Assembly (NCBI RefSeq): GCF_006475605.1
Contig: NZ_SSBC01000010.1
Location: 558,001 to 622,000 of the forward strand
Direction of reading: 5' to 3'
DNA length: 64,000 bases
Source of the DNA: Asticcacaulis tiandongensis
Lineage (GTDB): Bacteria > Pseudomonadota > Alphaproteobacteria > Caulobacterales > Caulobacteraceae
The stretch's first letter is position 1. Every line of letters begins with the position of its first letter. The notes under the pieces are model-generated. The model saw nothing but the letters and a program-made list of their open reading frames with translations, searched no databases and had not been told where the DNA came from. Shown piece after piece: positions 1 through 9,062 of this stretch. The position numbers and the translations under genes were made by a program.

Positions 1-831
1 TGGAACTATCTGGTCAATGGCCGATTCCGTTCCAAGGCCCGCGTCAGTAAGGAACAGGTTGACCTGTTCATGGCGCGTCTGACCGAAGAAAGCCAGAAAC
101 CACAGTATCTGGTGGCTGAAATCTATCTCGATCCGACATTGCTGGATGGCGGTATGGCCGAAGCCGAAGCCGGTGCCGCGCAACTGTTCGACCAAATCGT
201 TCAGGGGGCCGCGCCCTTCATGTCCGTGGCGCGTCAGTTTTCACATGCCCCTTCAGCCGCGGAAGGCGGCGATGCGGGCTGGCTTGTGTCCGGTACGATC
301 GACCCACGCATTGAAACTACCCTACAGAACATGACACCGGGCCAGTTGACCCGCCCGATCGTGACCGAAGACGGTGTTTACATCTATTATCTGCGTGAAA
401 AATCCGAAGGTAATGCCGACACCAAGGTGCGCCTGAGACAGGCCGCCATCACCCTGCCCGCTGACGCGGACGCCAGCGCGGTACAGGCGGCGCAGCGCGC
501 GCTTACGGCTTATAAGCAACGCAATACATCCTGCGACAAGCTTGAAAACTCAGGTCAGATTCGCATCAGCGATCTGGGTGAGACTCCTTTGAGTGATCTG
601 CGTGACGATTATGCCGAAACCTTGCGCCCCCTGCGTGCGGGTCAGGTGACGGAGCCGATGCGTAACGACCTGAATATGAACGTCCTTTATGTCTGCGACA
701 AGACACTGGCCGGTGACAATGCCCCGACCCGTGCGCAGATTGAAGACAAGCTGATGGCCGATAAGGTGGCCATGCTGGGCCGTCGCTATCTGCGTGATAT
801 CCGTGCCGGTGCCACCATCGAAGTGCGATAG
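1..831 (+). CDS. surA: SurA-type periplasmic peptidyl-prolyl isomerase, 5' truncated
   Basis: Open from base 1, so the N-terminus lies outside the window; about 276 residues remain. SurA is a periplasmic chaperone and PPIase that escorts outer-membrane proteins to the BAM machine. The visible part holds a parvulin-like domain (around FMSVARQFSHAPSAAEGGDAGWL, then the MTPGQLTRP and GVYIYYLREK elements) followed by a second, weaker parvulin-like stretch ending in YLRDIRAGATIEVR. Its stop codon directly abuts the pdxA start, the same surA-pdxA-rsmA order as in many proteobacteria, which supports the assignment. The family call is firm; SurA rather than another parvulin rests mainly on this synteny. 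Confidence 0.85.
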   Translation, partial: WNYLVNGRFRSKARVSKEQVDLFMARLTEESQKPQYLVAEIYLDPTLLDGGMAEAEAGAAQLFDQIVQGAAPFMSVARQFSHAPSAAEGGDAGWLVSGTIDPRIETTLQNMTPGQLTRPIVTEDGVYIYYLREKSEGNADTKVRLRQAAITLPADADASAVQAAQRALTAYKQRNTSCDKLENSGQIRISDLGETPLSDLRDDYAETLRPLRAGQVTEPMRNDLNMNVLYVCDKTLAGDNAPTRAQIEDKLMADKVAMLGRRYLRDIRAGATIEVR

Positions 832-1830
832 ATGCCTCATGCCCCTCTGGTCATCAGTCTCGGTGATCCCTGCGGTACAGGCCCGGAACTGATTGCCGAG
901 GCCCACAGGCGCTTGCGCCACAGGCCTGAACTGGCGTTTGCCGTCATTGGTGATGCACAGACGCTTGCCAATGCGGGCACGGACATTTCGTTAATCTCCA
1001 CGCCTGATCATGCAGTGGCGTGCTTTTCCAACCGTCTGCCGGTGCTGGATTATCCCTTGTCGCAACCGGCAATAACCGGCCAGCCGGATCAGATCCATGC
1101 CCCGTTTATCACCAACTGGATCAGGACAGGCGTTGATTTCTGCCTCTCTGGTGCAGCACGCGCCCTTGTGACCGCCCCCATTGCCAAATCAGTCCTATAC
1201 GGCGCAGGCTTCAACTTTCCGGGCCATACTGAATATCTAGGCGACCTGACGAAAACTGTCACCTATGCCGGCACGCGCGGGCCGGTCATGATGCTGGCGG
1301 CCAAAGATTTGCGGGTGGTACTGGCCACCATCCATATTTCCCTGTCTGAGGTGACGACGCACCTGTCGGCAGAGGGTCTCTATAGTCTGGCGCGCATCAC
1401 GCATGAAGCATTAAAGCGTGATTTTGGCATTGCCCGTCCGCGTCTGGTTATGGCCGGTTTAAATCCGCATGCAGGTGAAGATGGCAACATCGGTCGAGAA
1501 GAAATCGATCTTTTGACGCCCTTAATAACTCAGTTGCAAAACGAAAGCATTGACATCAGGGGGCCATTTCCGGCCGATACCTTATTTCACGAAGAGGCAC
1601 GTCAGACCTATGATGCCGTTCTGTGCCTCTATCATGATCAGGGACTTATTCCGCTGAAAACGCTGGATTTTTGGGGCGGCGTCAATATCACGCTGGGCTT
1701 GCCCATCGTCCGCACCTCACCCGATCATGGCACAGGGTTTAGCATCGCCGGCAAAGGCATAGCCCGCCCCGACAGCCTGATTGCGGCCATAGAAGCCGCG
1801 CACCACATAAGCCTGAACCGAGTATCATGA
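832..1830 (+). CDS. pdxA: 4-hydroxythreonine-4-phosphate dehydrogenase
   Basis: PdxA oxidises 4-phosphohydroxy-L-threonine with NAD(P)+ in the DXP-dependent route to pyridoxal phosphate, in the cytoplasm. The 332-residue product has family length and shows the N-terminal GDPCGTGPEL, the metal-site region PGHTEYLGDLT, LNPHAGEDG and the C-terminal HDQGLIPLK and SPDHGTGF motifs. The ATG begins on the base after the surA stop, and the 3' end overlaps rsmA by four bases (ATGA), so the three genes are probably one translationally coupled operon. Nothing is missing from the active site as far as can be read. Confidence 0.95.
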   Translation: MPHAPLVISLGDPCGTGPELIAEAHRRLRHRPELAFAVIGDAQTLANAGTDISLISTPDHAVACFSNRLPVLDYPLSQPAITGQPDQIHAPFITNWIRTGVDFCLSGAARALVTAPIAKSVLYGAGFNFPGHTEYLGDLTKTVTYAGTRGPVMMLAAKDLRVVLATIHISLSEVTTHLSAEGLYSLARITHEALKRDFGIARPRLVMAGLNPHAGEDGNIGREEIDLLTPLITQLQNESIDIRGPFPADTLFHEEARQTYDAVLCLYHDQGLIPLKTLDFWGGVNITLGLPIVRTSPDHGTGFSIAGKGIARPDSLIAAIEAAHHISLNRVS

Positions 1831-2648
1831 CCCTCCCCTCCCTGCGTGAAAGCCTTGAACAGCACGGCCTGATGGCCAAGAAAAGCTTTGGGCAGCACTT
1901 CCTGCTTGATCTGAACGTGACGCGTAAGATTGTGCGTCTGGGCGGGCCATTTACCGGTGATACGGTCATTGAGGTCGGCCCTGGCCCCGGCGGCCTGACG
2001 CGCGCCTTGCTGGAATCCGACGCCGCTCAGGTTGTGGCCATTGAAAAAGACCCGCGCTTTATTGAATTGCTTACGGAACTGAATGACGCCTATCCGGCAC
2101 GTTTCGATGTCGTCGAAGCCGATGCCACGAAGGTCGATGAACGCACCTTGCTTGCTGAACGCAATCTGCCATCCGAAGCGCATCTGGTGTCCAACCTGCC
2201 CTATAATGTCGGCACGCCCTTGTTGATCAAATGGCTGACCGGCCCCTGGCAGCCGAAATCCCTGACGCTGATGTTTCAACTTGAGGTCGCCCTGCGCATA
2301 GTGGCACCGGTCGGCAGCAATGATTACGGGCGCCTGAGTGTCATTTCTCAGGTCTTATGTGACTGTGAAAAGGTCATGGATTTACCTGCCCGTGCCTTCA
2401 CACCGCCGCCCAAGGTCGATAGCGCCGTCGTCAGGCTGGTGCCCAAAGCAAACCGTCCGACAGAGGCCCTCATAAAGAACCTCGAAAAAGTCACGGCGGC
2501 CGCTTTTGGACAACGCCGCAAGATGCTCAGAGCCTCTCTAAAGGGTCTGGGGGGCGAAACCCTGCTGGAAAAAGCAGACATCGACCCAACCGCACGGGCA
2601 GAAGTCATAGCGCCTGCGGATTTTCTGCGTCTGGCCAGTTTAATATAA
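1827..2648 (+). CDS. rsmA: 16S rRNA dimethyladenosine transferase
   Basis: RsmA (KsgA) uses S-adenosylmethionine to dimethylate the two adjacent adenosines in the 3' terminal helix of 16S rRNA during small-subunit maturation. The 273-residue protein shows the FGQHFLLD entry motif, the SAM-binding IEVGPGPGGLTRALL, the catalytic SNLPYNVGTPL (NLPY motif IV) and a C-terminal FGQRRKMLR. It overlaps pdxA by ATGA and its TAA stop lies directly against the stop of the convergent gmk gene with no intervening base, leaving no room for a separate terminator. Confidence 0.95.
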   Translation: MTLPSLRESLEQHGLMAKKSFGQHFLLDLNVTRKIVRLGGPFTGDTVIEVGPGPGGLTRALLESDAAQVVAIEKDPRFIELLTELNDAYPARFDVVEADATKVDERTLLAERNLPSEAHLVSNLPYNVGTPLLIKWLTGPWQPKSLTLMFQLEVALRIVAPVGSNDYGRLSVISQVLCDCEKVMDLPARAFTPPPKVDSAVVRLVPKANRPTEALIKNLEKVTAAAFGQRRKMLRASLKGLGGETLLEKADIDPTARAEVIAPADFLRLASLI

Positions 2649-3302
2649 TCAGATCGGCTCAGACATCAGGTCATCGACAAACGGTGCGATCCACAGACCG
2701 CGTGACCGCCGTGCCGATTCCGAATGATAGATATGCACCAGTTCGGCATAGGAACGGTCAAAGTCATCATTGAGGATGACATAATCATATTCCGCCCAAT
2801 GCGAGATTTCACCCTTTGCACGACTGAGGCGGCGCTCAATCACCTCATCGGAATCCTGTGCACGGGCATAGAGGCGGCGCTTCAGTTCTTCCATACTTGG
2901 GGGCAGAATAAAGACACGCACCACATCGGAAGGGGCCTTGGCGGAAATACGCTGCGCGCCTTGCCAGTCGATGTCGAACAATACATTCTGCCCCTGAGCC
3001 AGCGCGGCCTCTACCGGTTCGCGCGGAGAGCCATAGCGATTGTCATGCACCGCGGCCCACTCCAGAAGCGCGTCGTTCTCAACCAGTTCATCCATCTTCT
3101 GGTTATCGATGAAATGATATTCCCGACCGTGCTTTTCACCCGGACGCGGCTCGCGCGTCGTTACCGAAACCGACAAATCAAGGTCACCATGGTCGGCCAT
3201 CAGGCGACGGCACAAGGATGTCTTGCCTGCGCCCGAAGGCGACGACACGATCAACATAAGACCGCGACGAATTTGTGAGCGAAGGCGTTGGGTATGGGGC
3301 AT
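2649..3302 (-). CDS. gmk: Guanylate kinase
   Basis: Converts GMP and ATP to GDP and ADP in the cytoplasm. The 217-residue protein has the P-loop SSPSGAGKTSL near residue 20, the TTREPRPGE(K)HGREYHF GMP-binding stretch and the IDWQGAQ motif. A short N-terminal extension (MPHTQRLRSQIRRG) precedes the usual start; an internal ATG just before LIVSSPSG is an alternative. It lies two bases downstream of yicC and is the last gene of the run mltG-yicC-gmk. The yicC-gmk pairing is common in proteobacteria. Confidence 0.95.
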   Translation of the reverse strand: MPHTQRLRSQIRRGLMLIVSSPSGAGKTSLCRRLMADHGDLDLSVSVTTREPRPGEKHGREYHFIDNQKMDELVENDALLEWAAVHDNRYGSPREPVEAALAQGQNVLFDIDWQGAQRISAKAPSDVVRVFILPPSMEELKRRLYARAQDSDEVIERRLSRAKGEISHWAEYDYVILNDDFDRSYAELVHIYHSESARRSRGLWIAPFVDDLMSEPI

Positions 3303-3304
3303 GG

Positions 3305-4195
3305 TTACTCTACGTTTTGTATCTGTTCACGGAACTGATCGATAATCGATTTCAGTTCCAGTCCCGTTTGGGTCAGTTCGGTGAAAGCCGCCTTGGAACA
3401 CAGGGTATTGGCTTCGCGCATGAATTCCTGACTGAGGAAATCCAGCTTGCGGCCCTGAGAGGCTTTTTCGGACAATAGCTGCTGCGCTGATACAATATGG
3501 GCTTTCAGGCGGTCAAGTTCTTCACGCACATCAGCCTTCACCGCAAGCACCGCCGCTTCCTGTAGTATGCGCTCCTGCAAATCTTCGCCGGGCAACAGCT
3601 CGGACAGACGGCGCTCAAAGCGGTCACGTATCACCTGAACCTGCTGGGCCGCAAGCGCTTCAGCCTGCGTCACGCATAAGGACAACCCCGCCAGATGCTG
3701 CGTCAGTATCATAGACAGGGCCTGCCCTTCATCAAGGCGTGATTGTTTGAGCTTATCAAGCGCGACCTCAAGCCCCGCCAGCAATACGGCCTCAAGCCCC
3801 TCATCGCTACCTGCCTCATCGGTCTGGGTCTCGATAACGCCTTTGAGCGCCAAAAGGCCATCCAGACTCGGCATGGTCGCCTGCCCCTGCGCCAGCAGGC
3901 TATTACCAATCTCAAGATAATGATTGAGCACCGCCTGATTGACGGTGAAATCAGAACTGATTTCCGGACGCTTGATGTTAAGGGTAAGGGATACCTGCCC
4001 CCGCTGGAAACGAGCGCGCGCCAATTCTTTGGCGGCACGGTCGATCGCTTCGAAACCTGAGGGCAAACGCAGTTTCACATCCAGTGTGCGCCCGTTTACC
4101 GAACGCGCTTCATACATCCACTGAATGTCACCGAAACTGCCTTCATGGCGGGCAAATCCGGTCATGGATGACGGATGGAATGCCGATATACTCAT
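3305..4195 (-). CDS. yicC: YicC/YloC family endoribonuclease
   Basis: The YicC family is a group of conserved endoribonucleases implicated in small-RNA turnover. The 296-residue product has the typical N-terminus (SSMTGFARHEG), the central SVNGRTLDVKLRLP stretch and the C-terminal DUF1732 segment ending ELKSIIDQFREQIQNVE, with a QEFMREANTLCSKA motif. Length is normal. The start overlaps the mltG stop by four bases, and gmk follows after two bases, so all three are likely co-translated. Family assignment is clear; the substrate in this organism is unknown. Confidence 0.9.
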   Translation of the reverse strand: MSISAFHPSSMTGFARHEGSFGDIQWMYEARSVNGRTLDVKLRLPSGFEAIDRAAKELARARFQRGQVSLTLNIKRPEISSDFTVNQAVLNHYLEIGNSLLAQGQATMPSLDGLLALKGVIETQTDEAGSDEGLEAVLLAGLEVALDKLKQSRLDEGQALSMILTQHLAGLSLCVTQAEALAAQQVQVIRDRFERRLSELLPGEDLQERILQEAAVLAVKADVREELDRLKAHIVSAQQLLSEKASQGRKLDFLSQEFMREANTLCSKAAFTELTQTGLELKSIIDQFREQIQNVE

Positions 4196-5301
4196 GGCTC
4201 TACCGTAGTCAGTTCTCTGGAGGTCTCAGGACGCGTCACCGGAATAACCACGCCGCTGGATTCAATGGCGCGCCACCGCGCTACGTTTTCAAGATGCTGA
4301 TCATAGGTTTGGGCAAAAACATGCCCACCGGTTCCATCAGCGACAAAATAAAGATCAGAGGTTTTCGGCGGATTAAGCACAGCCTGAATTGCCGCCTTAC
4401 CCGGATTAGCGATTGGCGTCACCGGCAGGCCATCAATCTGATAGGTATTCCAGGGCGTGTGCGTATCCAGTTCGCTGCGCCTCAGGCCACGGCCCAGAGG
4501 CTCACCTTTTGACACGCCATAGACCACCGTGGGATCAGACTGCAACCGCATACCCAGCCGCAGACGATTAACAAAAACGGCGGCAACCTGTGGACGCTCG
4601 GAGGCAATGCCGGTTTCCTTTTCCACCACAGACGCCAGTATCAACGCCTGCTCCTTGGTCTTGACCGGCAGATCAGGCGCACGTTGCGCCCACAATTCAT
4701 CCATTACTTTCCGCTGCGCCGACAACATGCGCTCCAGTACAGCCTGACGGGTTTCTCCGGGTTCGTACTGATAGGTTTCAGGCAATACGGCCCCTTCGGG
4801 CGGAATATCAACATCGCCAGTAAGCTTTTCTGCCGCCATTAGAATGCGCACGGCCTGCGCCGAGGTACGTCCTTCGGGAATGGTGATAAAGTGCTGAACC
4901 ACACGCCCTTCAAGCAGGTGGTTCAAAACCCCAACCATCGAAAGGCGTGATGGAAATTCATAGGTGCCTGCCCGCAAGCCTTTGGGCTTGTTGCTCAGAC
5001 GGGCGGCAATTTTGAAAGCCGTACCAGAGCGTATCACACCCTCGGTTTCAAGCTTGCTGGCAATGGCATTAAGCCCCTGACCGCGCTCGACCGTCACCTC
5101 AGTAAGCTCGCCTGAACGGGCAGCCGGTCCGGGACCAAAGGCATAAAGCCCCGCCGCCGTAACCAGAAGCAGGATACCGCCCAATAAGCCCACAAAAGGA
5201 GCCATCAGGCGGTTGCTTTTAGCCTTCCGTCCAGAAGGCGTTTTTGTCAGACGTTTTTTCGGGGGGCGCTTCTTAGCGACACCATTTTTGTTCGCACTCA
5301 T
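4192..5301 (-). CDS. mltG: Endolytic murein transglycosylase MltG
   Basis: MltG is an inner-membrane lytic transglycosylase that cuts nascent glycan strands and is thought to set their length. The 369-residue protein starts with a very basic cytoplasmic tail (KKRPPKKRLTKT), one membrane segment (about residues 33-55, VGLLGGILLLVTAAGLYAFG), a LysM-like part and the YceG catalytic domain with the ASVVEKET motif carrying the catalytic glutamate. It follows fabF by 21 bases and overlaps yicC by four. In many bacteria mltG also neighbours fabF and acpP, tying fatty-acid supply to wall synthesis. Confidence 0.93.
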   Translation of the reverse strand: MSANKNGVAKKRPPKKRLTKTPSGRKAKSNRLMAPFVGLLGGILLLVTAAGLYAFGPGPAARSGELTEVTVERGQGLNAIASKLETEGVIRSGTAFKIAARLSNKPKGLRAGTYEFPSRLSMVGVLNHLLEGRVVQHFITIPEGRTSAQAVRILMAAEKLTGDVDIPPEGAVLPETYQYEPGETRQAVLERMLSAQRKVMDELWAQRAPDLPVKTKEQALILASVVEKETGIASERPQVAAVFVNRLRLGMRLQSDPTVVYGVSKGEPLGRGLRRSELDTHTPWNTYQIDGLPVTPIANPGKAAIQAVLNPPKTSDLYFVADGTGGHVFAQTYDQHLENVARWRAIESSGVVIPVTRPETSRELTTVEP

Positions 5302-5322
5302 GCCCCCGCAGCTCCCCGTAAC

Positions 5323-6609
5323 CTAGTCTGTGACCTTACCCAGAACGATGGCCGCATTGGTGCCACCAAACCCGAAGGAGTTTGACATCACCTTGTCGAT
5401 TTTCATCTTCTTGGCCTTATGTGGCACCAGATCAATCGGTGTTTCCACATCCGGATTATCCAGATTGATTGTCGGCGGCGCGATCTGATCGCGAATGGCC
5501 AGCGTACAGAAGATGGCCTCAACCGCTCCAGCCGCCCCAAGCAGGTGGCCTATAGCCGATTTGGTGGACGACACGGTGCCGGTTTTGGCGCGTTCGCCCC
5601 ACATACGTTCAATGGCCTTAAGCTCAATGCCGTCAGCCATGGTCGAGGTGCCATGTGAATTGATATAGTCGATTTCGGACGGATCAGTCCTGGCGTCTTT
5701 CAGAGCAGAGATCATAGCCCTATAGCCACCCTCACCGTTTTCGGAAGGGGCCGTAATATGATAGGCATCGCCTGACAGACCATAGCCCAGAACCTCGGCA
5801 TAGATCTTGGCCCCGCGCGCCTTGGCGTGTTCGTATTCCTCAAGAACCACAACGCCTGCGCCTTCACCCATGACAAAGCCGTCACGGTCCTTGTCATAGG
5901 GGCGCGAAGCCTTGGTGGGCTCGTCATTGAAGGCCGTACACAGAGCGCGGCAGGCGATAAAGCCAGCAATCCCGATCGGCACAATGGCTGATTCAGCGCC
6001 ACCGGCGACCATGACATCCGCATCGCCGTTTTTAATCAGACGCGCGGCATCACCAATGGCGTGCGCACCCGTTGCACAGGCGGTTACGACCGAATGGTTA
6101 GGCCCCTTGAGGCCATGACGTATCGACACCTGACCGGAAGCCAGATTGATCAGCGAAGACGGAATAAAGAAAGGCGAAATACGCTTGGGGCCTTTTTCCT
6201 GAAGCTCAAGCGCGGTTTCAGCAATGACGCCCAGCCCACCGATGCCCGAACCAATAAGCACACCGGAGCGAAACTGATCATCCTCGGTCTCAGGATGCCA
6301 GTTGGCGTCCTTAAGGGCTTCGTCGGACGCGGCAATAGCATAAAGAATAAAGTCATCAACCTTACGACGTTCCTTGTTGGACAGAACCGTCGAAGGATCA
6401 AAGGCACCTTCGTAATCGGGCGAACCCCCGCCACGACCGTCTACGGTCGGGATTTCACAGGCTACCTGACAGGCATAGTCCGTCGTATCAAAGGCCGTGA
6501 TCTTACCGGCGCCGGATTGTCCGTCCAGCAGACGCTTCCAGGAGATATCAACTCCGGCCCCTAAAGGCGAAATCAAACCCAAACCCGTTATGACGACGCG
6601 ACGCCCCAT
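5323..6609 (-). CDS. fabF: 3-oxoacyl-[acyl-carrier-protein] synthase II
   Basis: FabF condenses malonyl-ACP with acyl-ACP in fatty-acid elongation. The 428-residue product has family length and the full Cys-His-His triad: cysteine in TACATGAHAIGDA, histidines in NSHGTSTMADG and SAIGHLLGAAG, plus the C-terminal SNSFGFGGTNA. It is about 100 bases downstream of acpP, separated by a hairpin (6644-6692), and 21 bases upstream of mltG. Confidence 0.96.
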   Translation of the reverse strand: MGRRVVITGLGLISPLGAGVDISWKRLLDGQSGAGKITAFDTTDYACQVACEIPTVDGRGGGSPDYEGAFDPSTVLSNKERRKVDDFILYAIAASDEALKDANWHPETEDDQFRSGVLIGSGIGGLGVIAETALELQEKGPKRISPFFIPSSLINLASGQVSIRHGLKGPNHSVVTACATGAHAIGDAARLIKNGDADVMVAGGAESAIVPIGIAGFIACRALCTAFNDEPTKASRPYDKDRDGFVMGEGAGVVVLEEYEHAKARGAKIYAEVLGYGLSGDAYHITAPSENGEGGYRAMISALKDARTDPSEIDYINSHGTSTMADGIELKAIERMWGERAKTGTVSSTKSAIGHLLGAAGAVEAIFCTLAIRDQIAPPTINLDNPDVETPIDLVPHKAKKMKIDKVMSNSFGFGGTNAAIVLGKVTD

Positions 6610-6643
6610 GTAACCTTATCCTTATAAATCAATCAGAACTAAG

Positions 6644-6692
6644 AAGGCGCGGCTTCGATCCGGCCACATTAAGCCGTACGAAACCGCGCCTT
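6644..6692 (-). promoter_or_regulatory. Stem-loop between acpP and fabF
   Basis: The arms 6644-6652 and 6684-6692 are a perfect 9-bp inverted repeat (AAGGCGCGG/CCGCGCCTT), with a further TTCG/CGAA pairing inside. On the minus strand it lies after the acpP stop and before fabF. There is no clean U-tract on the downstream side, so it is probably a partial terminator or an RNA-stability element. Inference: it would let acpP transcripts outnumber fabF. Confidence 0.55.
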
Positions 6693-6708
6693 TAAATCCG
6701 TCAACGGA

Positions 6709-6948
6709 TTAAGCGGAAAGCTTTTCCTTGATGTAGTTGACCGCATCGCCAACCGTCAGGATATGCTCAGCTGAGTCATCAGGAATTTCGATATCGAACT
6801 CTTCTTCGAAAGCCATAACCAGCTCAACGATGTCGAGGCTGTCGGCTTCGAGGTCATCGATAAAGCTCGCCTTTTCGGTGACTTTTTCAGGATCAGCATC
6901 CAGATGATCGATAACAATCTTACGAACGCGTTCAAGAACTTCAGACAT
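6709..6948 (-). CDS. acpP: Acyl carrier protein
   Basis: Small acidic carrier (79 residues) that holds growing acyl chains on a 4'-phosphopantetheine arm. The attachment site is Ser37 in the [13 protein letters not shown] motif, followed by the acidic recognition helix ([13 protein letters not shown]). It sits between fabG and fabF. A 10-bp palindrome (CCTCTAGAGG, 6956-6965) covers the Shine-Dalgarno region just upstream of the start, and a 165-base gap to fabG suggests its own promoter. Confidence 0.98.
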   Translation of the reverse strand: MSEVLERVRKIVIDHLDADPEKVTEKASFIDDLEADSLDIVELVMAFEEEFDIEIPDDSAEHILTVGDAVNYIKEKLSA

Positions 6949-7026
6949 ATTAGGCCCTCTAGAGGTTTAAATATACGACCCGACGATTACGCCTTTGAAG
7001 GGGCCGATAGAATCCGGGTTAACTCG

Positions 7027-7055
7027 CTTTTATTCACCTTAAGTGTGGGTTTCAA
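7027..7055 (-). promoter_or_regulatory. Candidate acpP promoter
   Basis: On the minus strand TTGAAA (7050-7055) and TAAAAG (7027-7032) are separated by 17 bases, a sigma-70-like arrangement about 80 bases before the acpP start. A GAATC (CcrM-type GANTC) lies just downstream at 7010-7014. The -10 match is only moderate, so this is a weak prediction. Confidence 0.3.
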
Positions 7056-7113
7056 GCGATTTTAAGTGGTCACCCGCCCACAACCGTTCACGGCTAAGGC
7101 ATAATGCGTGATT

Positions 7114-7854
7114 TTAGATCATCACCATGCCGCCGTTGACGTGCAGGGTCTGTCCTGTGACATAACCTGCCTCGTCACTGGCCAGATAGACGGCGGCGGA
7201 AGCGATATCACTTCCCTCCCCCAGCTTTCCGGCCGGAATTTTTGTTAAAATAGCGTCGCGCTGGGCGTCGTTCAATACGTCCGTCATTGGCGAAGCAATA
7301 AAACCGGGCGCAATGCAGTTGACCGTAATGTTACGGCTGGCCACTTCCTGCGCCAGGGCCTTGGAAAAACCGATCATACCGGCCTTGGACGCCGCATAGT
7401 TGGTCTGGCCCGGATTACCCATCACACCGACAACGGATGTGATGCCGATAATGCGGCCATGACGGCGCTTCATCATGCCCTTAACCGCAGCGCGGGACAG
7501 ACGGAAATAGGATTCCAGATTAACGCGAATAACTGCGTCCCAGTCTTCGTCTTTCATGCGCAGGATAAGACCGTCCTTGGTAATGCCCGCATTGGCCACC
7601 AGAATATCCAGCGGTGAACCCGCGGCCTCTTCAGCGCGACCGATCAGGCTATCAACTTCGGCAGCGTCAGACAGGTTGGCGGTGACAGAAAAGGCGTTTT
7701 CGCCAAGCTCAGCCAGCCGTTCCTGTAAAACCGCTTCGCGTGTGCCGGAAAGCACAACCTTCGCACCGCGCGCATGGAGCGAACGGGCAATAGACGCCCC
7801 AAGGCCACCGGTTGCACCGGTTACAAGGGCGGTTTTACCAGTCAGGTCGAACAT
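7114..7854 (-). CDS. fabG: 3-oxoacyl-[acyl-carrier-protein] reductase
   Basis: NADPH-dependent reductase of the 3-keto group in fatty-acid elongation. The 246-residue SDR protein has TGATGGLG for the cofactor, NNAG-like VANAGITKDGL, and the catalytic Ser-Tyr-Lys set in ITSVVGVMGNPGQTNYAASKAG. The C-terminus ITGQTLHVNGGM-like (VTGQTLHVNGGMVMI) is typical of FabG. A good Shine-Dalgarno (GGAG, about 6 bases before ATG) supports the start. fabD lies 85 bases upstream on the same strand. Confidence 0.96.
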   Translation of the reverse strand: MFDLTGKTALVTGATGGLGASIARSLHARGAKVVLSGTREAVLQERLAELGENAFSVTANLSDAAEVDSLIGRAEEAAGSPLDILVANAGITKDGLILRMKDEDWDAVIRVNLESYFRLSRAAVKGMMKRRHGRIIGITSVVGVMGNPGQTNYAASKAGMIGFSKALAQEVASRNITVNCIAPGFIASPMTDVLNDAQRDAILTKIPAGKLGEGSDIASAAVYLASDEAGYVTGQTLHVNGGMVMI

Positions 7855-7939
7855 ATTTGGCTCCTGCGATAAAAATCGTAAGGGGCAGCCCCGTATAGCA
7901 AAGCCCCGTAACGATCAAGTCTATTTCCGGTGACAAAGC

Positions 7940-8884
7940 CTAGAGGCTCTTGGCAAAAGCTTCGAAATCGGCGGCGTTATTGAGGGCTATGGCCTGTGCG
8001 TCCGGGGCGATGCGCTTGATCATACCGGTCAGTACCTTGCCTGTCCCCAGTTCGGCAAAGTGCGTCACAGCCCCTTCACCGGCCAGCCATTGCACTGATT
8101 CGCGCCAGCGCACGCGACCCGTCACCTGCTCAACCAGCAGGCCGGAAATGGCAGCGTGATCCGCAACCGGACGCGCCGTGACATTGGCCACCAGTGTCGC
8201 TTTCGGTGTCTGGATAGCGACCTGAGCCAGGGCTTCGGCCATTTCATCTGCCGCCGGTTGCATAAGAGGACAGTGGAAAGGGGCCGATACGTTCAGGAGC
8301 ATAGCCTTGGCCCCCAGCTCCTTGGCCTTTTCAATCGCAGCCTCGACCGCCTCTTTCTGGCCTGAAATAACGATCTGACCGGCATTATTGTCATTGGCAA
8401 TCGACACCGTACCCACCAACTGGCCTGCGGCCACAGCGGTTTCGGCCAGATCAAGATCGGCTTTGGCTCCGATCAGGGCTGCCATAGCGCCGACGCCCAC
8501 CGGTACGGCACGTTGCATGGCCTGACCACGACGCTTCAGTAATCTGGCTGTGTCCGAAAGCGAAAAAGCCTCAGCAGCGGCCAGCGCCGAATATTCCCCC
8601 AGTGAGTGCCCGGCCACAAAGGCGGCTTTTGACACATCAACGCCGAAATCGGTTTTCAGAACACGTACAACAGCCAGAGACGCCGCCATAAGCGCCGGTT
8701 GCGCATTTTCTGTCAGGGTCAAGTCCGTTTCAGGCCCTTCGCGCATAAGGCGGAACAAATCCTGCCCCAGCGCTTCGTTGACCTCATCAAACACCGCACG
8801 TGCGGCAGCGAAATTATCATAAAGCTCGGCGCCCATACCGACGCTTTGTGAGCCCTGTCCCGGAAAAACAAATGCCAGTGTCAT
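7940..8884 (-). CDS. fabD: Malonyl-CoA:ACP transacylase
   Basis: Transfers malonyl from CoA to ACP, feeding the condensing enzymes. The 314-residue protein has the N-terminal FPGQGSQ motif, the nucleophile serine in GHSLGEYSALAAA, and the histidine in SAPFHCPLM. It is the first gene of the minus-strand cluster fabD-fabG-acpP-fabF. Its upstream region is shared with the divergent S9 peptidase gene and carries two 10-bp palindromes. Confidence 0.96.
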   Translation of the reverse strand: MTLAFVFPGQGSQSVGMGAELYDNFAAARAVFDEVNEALGQDLFRLMREGPETDLTLTENAQPALMAASLAVVRVLKTDFGVDVSKAAFVAGHSLGEYSALAAAEAFSLSDTARLLKRRGQAMQRAVPVGVGAMAALIGAKADLDLAETAVAAGQLVGTVSIANDNNAGQIVISGQKEAVEAAIEKAKELGAKAMLLNVSAPFHCPLMQPAADEMAEALAQVAIQTPKATLVANVTARPVADHAAISGLLVEQVTGRVRWRESVQWLAGEGAVTHFAELGTGKVLTGMIKRIAPDAQAIALNNAADFEAFAKSL

Positions 8885-8956
8885 CTTGGTATCCCTCTAA
8901 AGCCGCTGAGTCTCAAATATTCACTTGGGTTAGGGGAAACTCAGGGCCAAGACAAG

Positions 8957-8981
8957 CCTGTATATACAACCCTGTATACAG
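8957..8981. promoter_or_regulatory. Tandem palindromic operator candidate between fabD and the S9 peptidase
   Basis: Two perfect 10-bp palindromes sit 13 bp apart centre to centre: TGTATATACA (8959-8968) and CTGTATACAG (8972-8981); CCTGTATA is also a direct repeat (8957 and 8971). The first contains GTATATAC, which fits the GTMTAKAC core described for HutC-type GntR regulators. It lies about 75 bp upstream of fabD and 80 bp upstream of the peptidase. The regulator is not identified. Confidence 0.45.
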
Positions 8982-9062
8982 ATTAAAAAATCACCTTGCC
9001 TAAGGCGTGATTTTGCCGTTTACAATTCAGGGTAAGTAAGCGTCTTGAACGGGGGGAAGATA

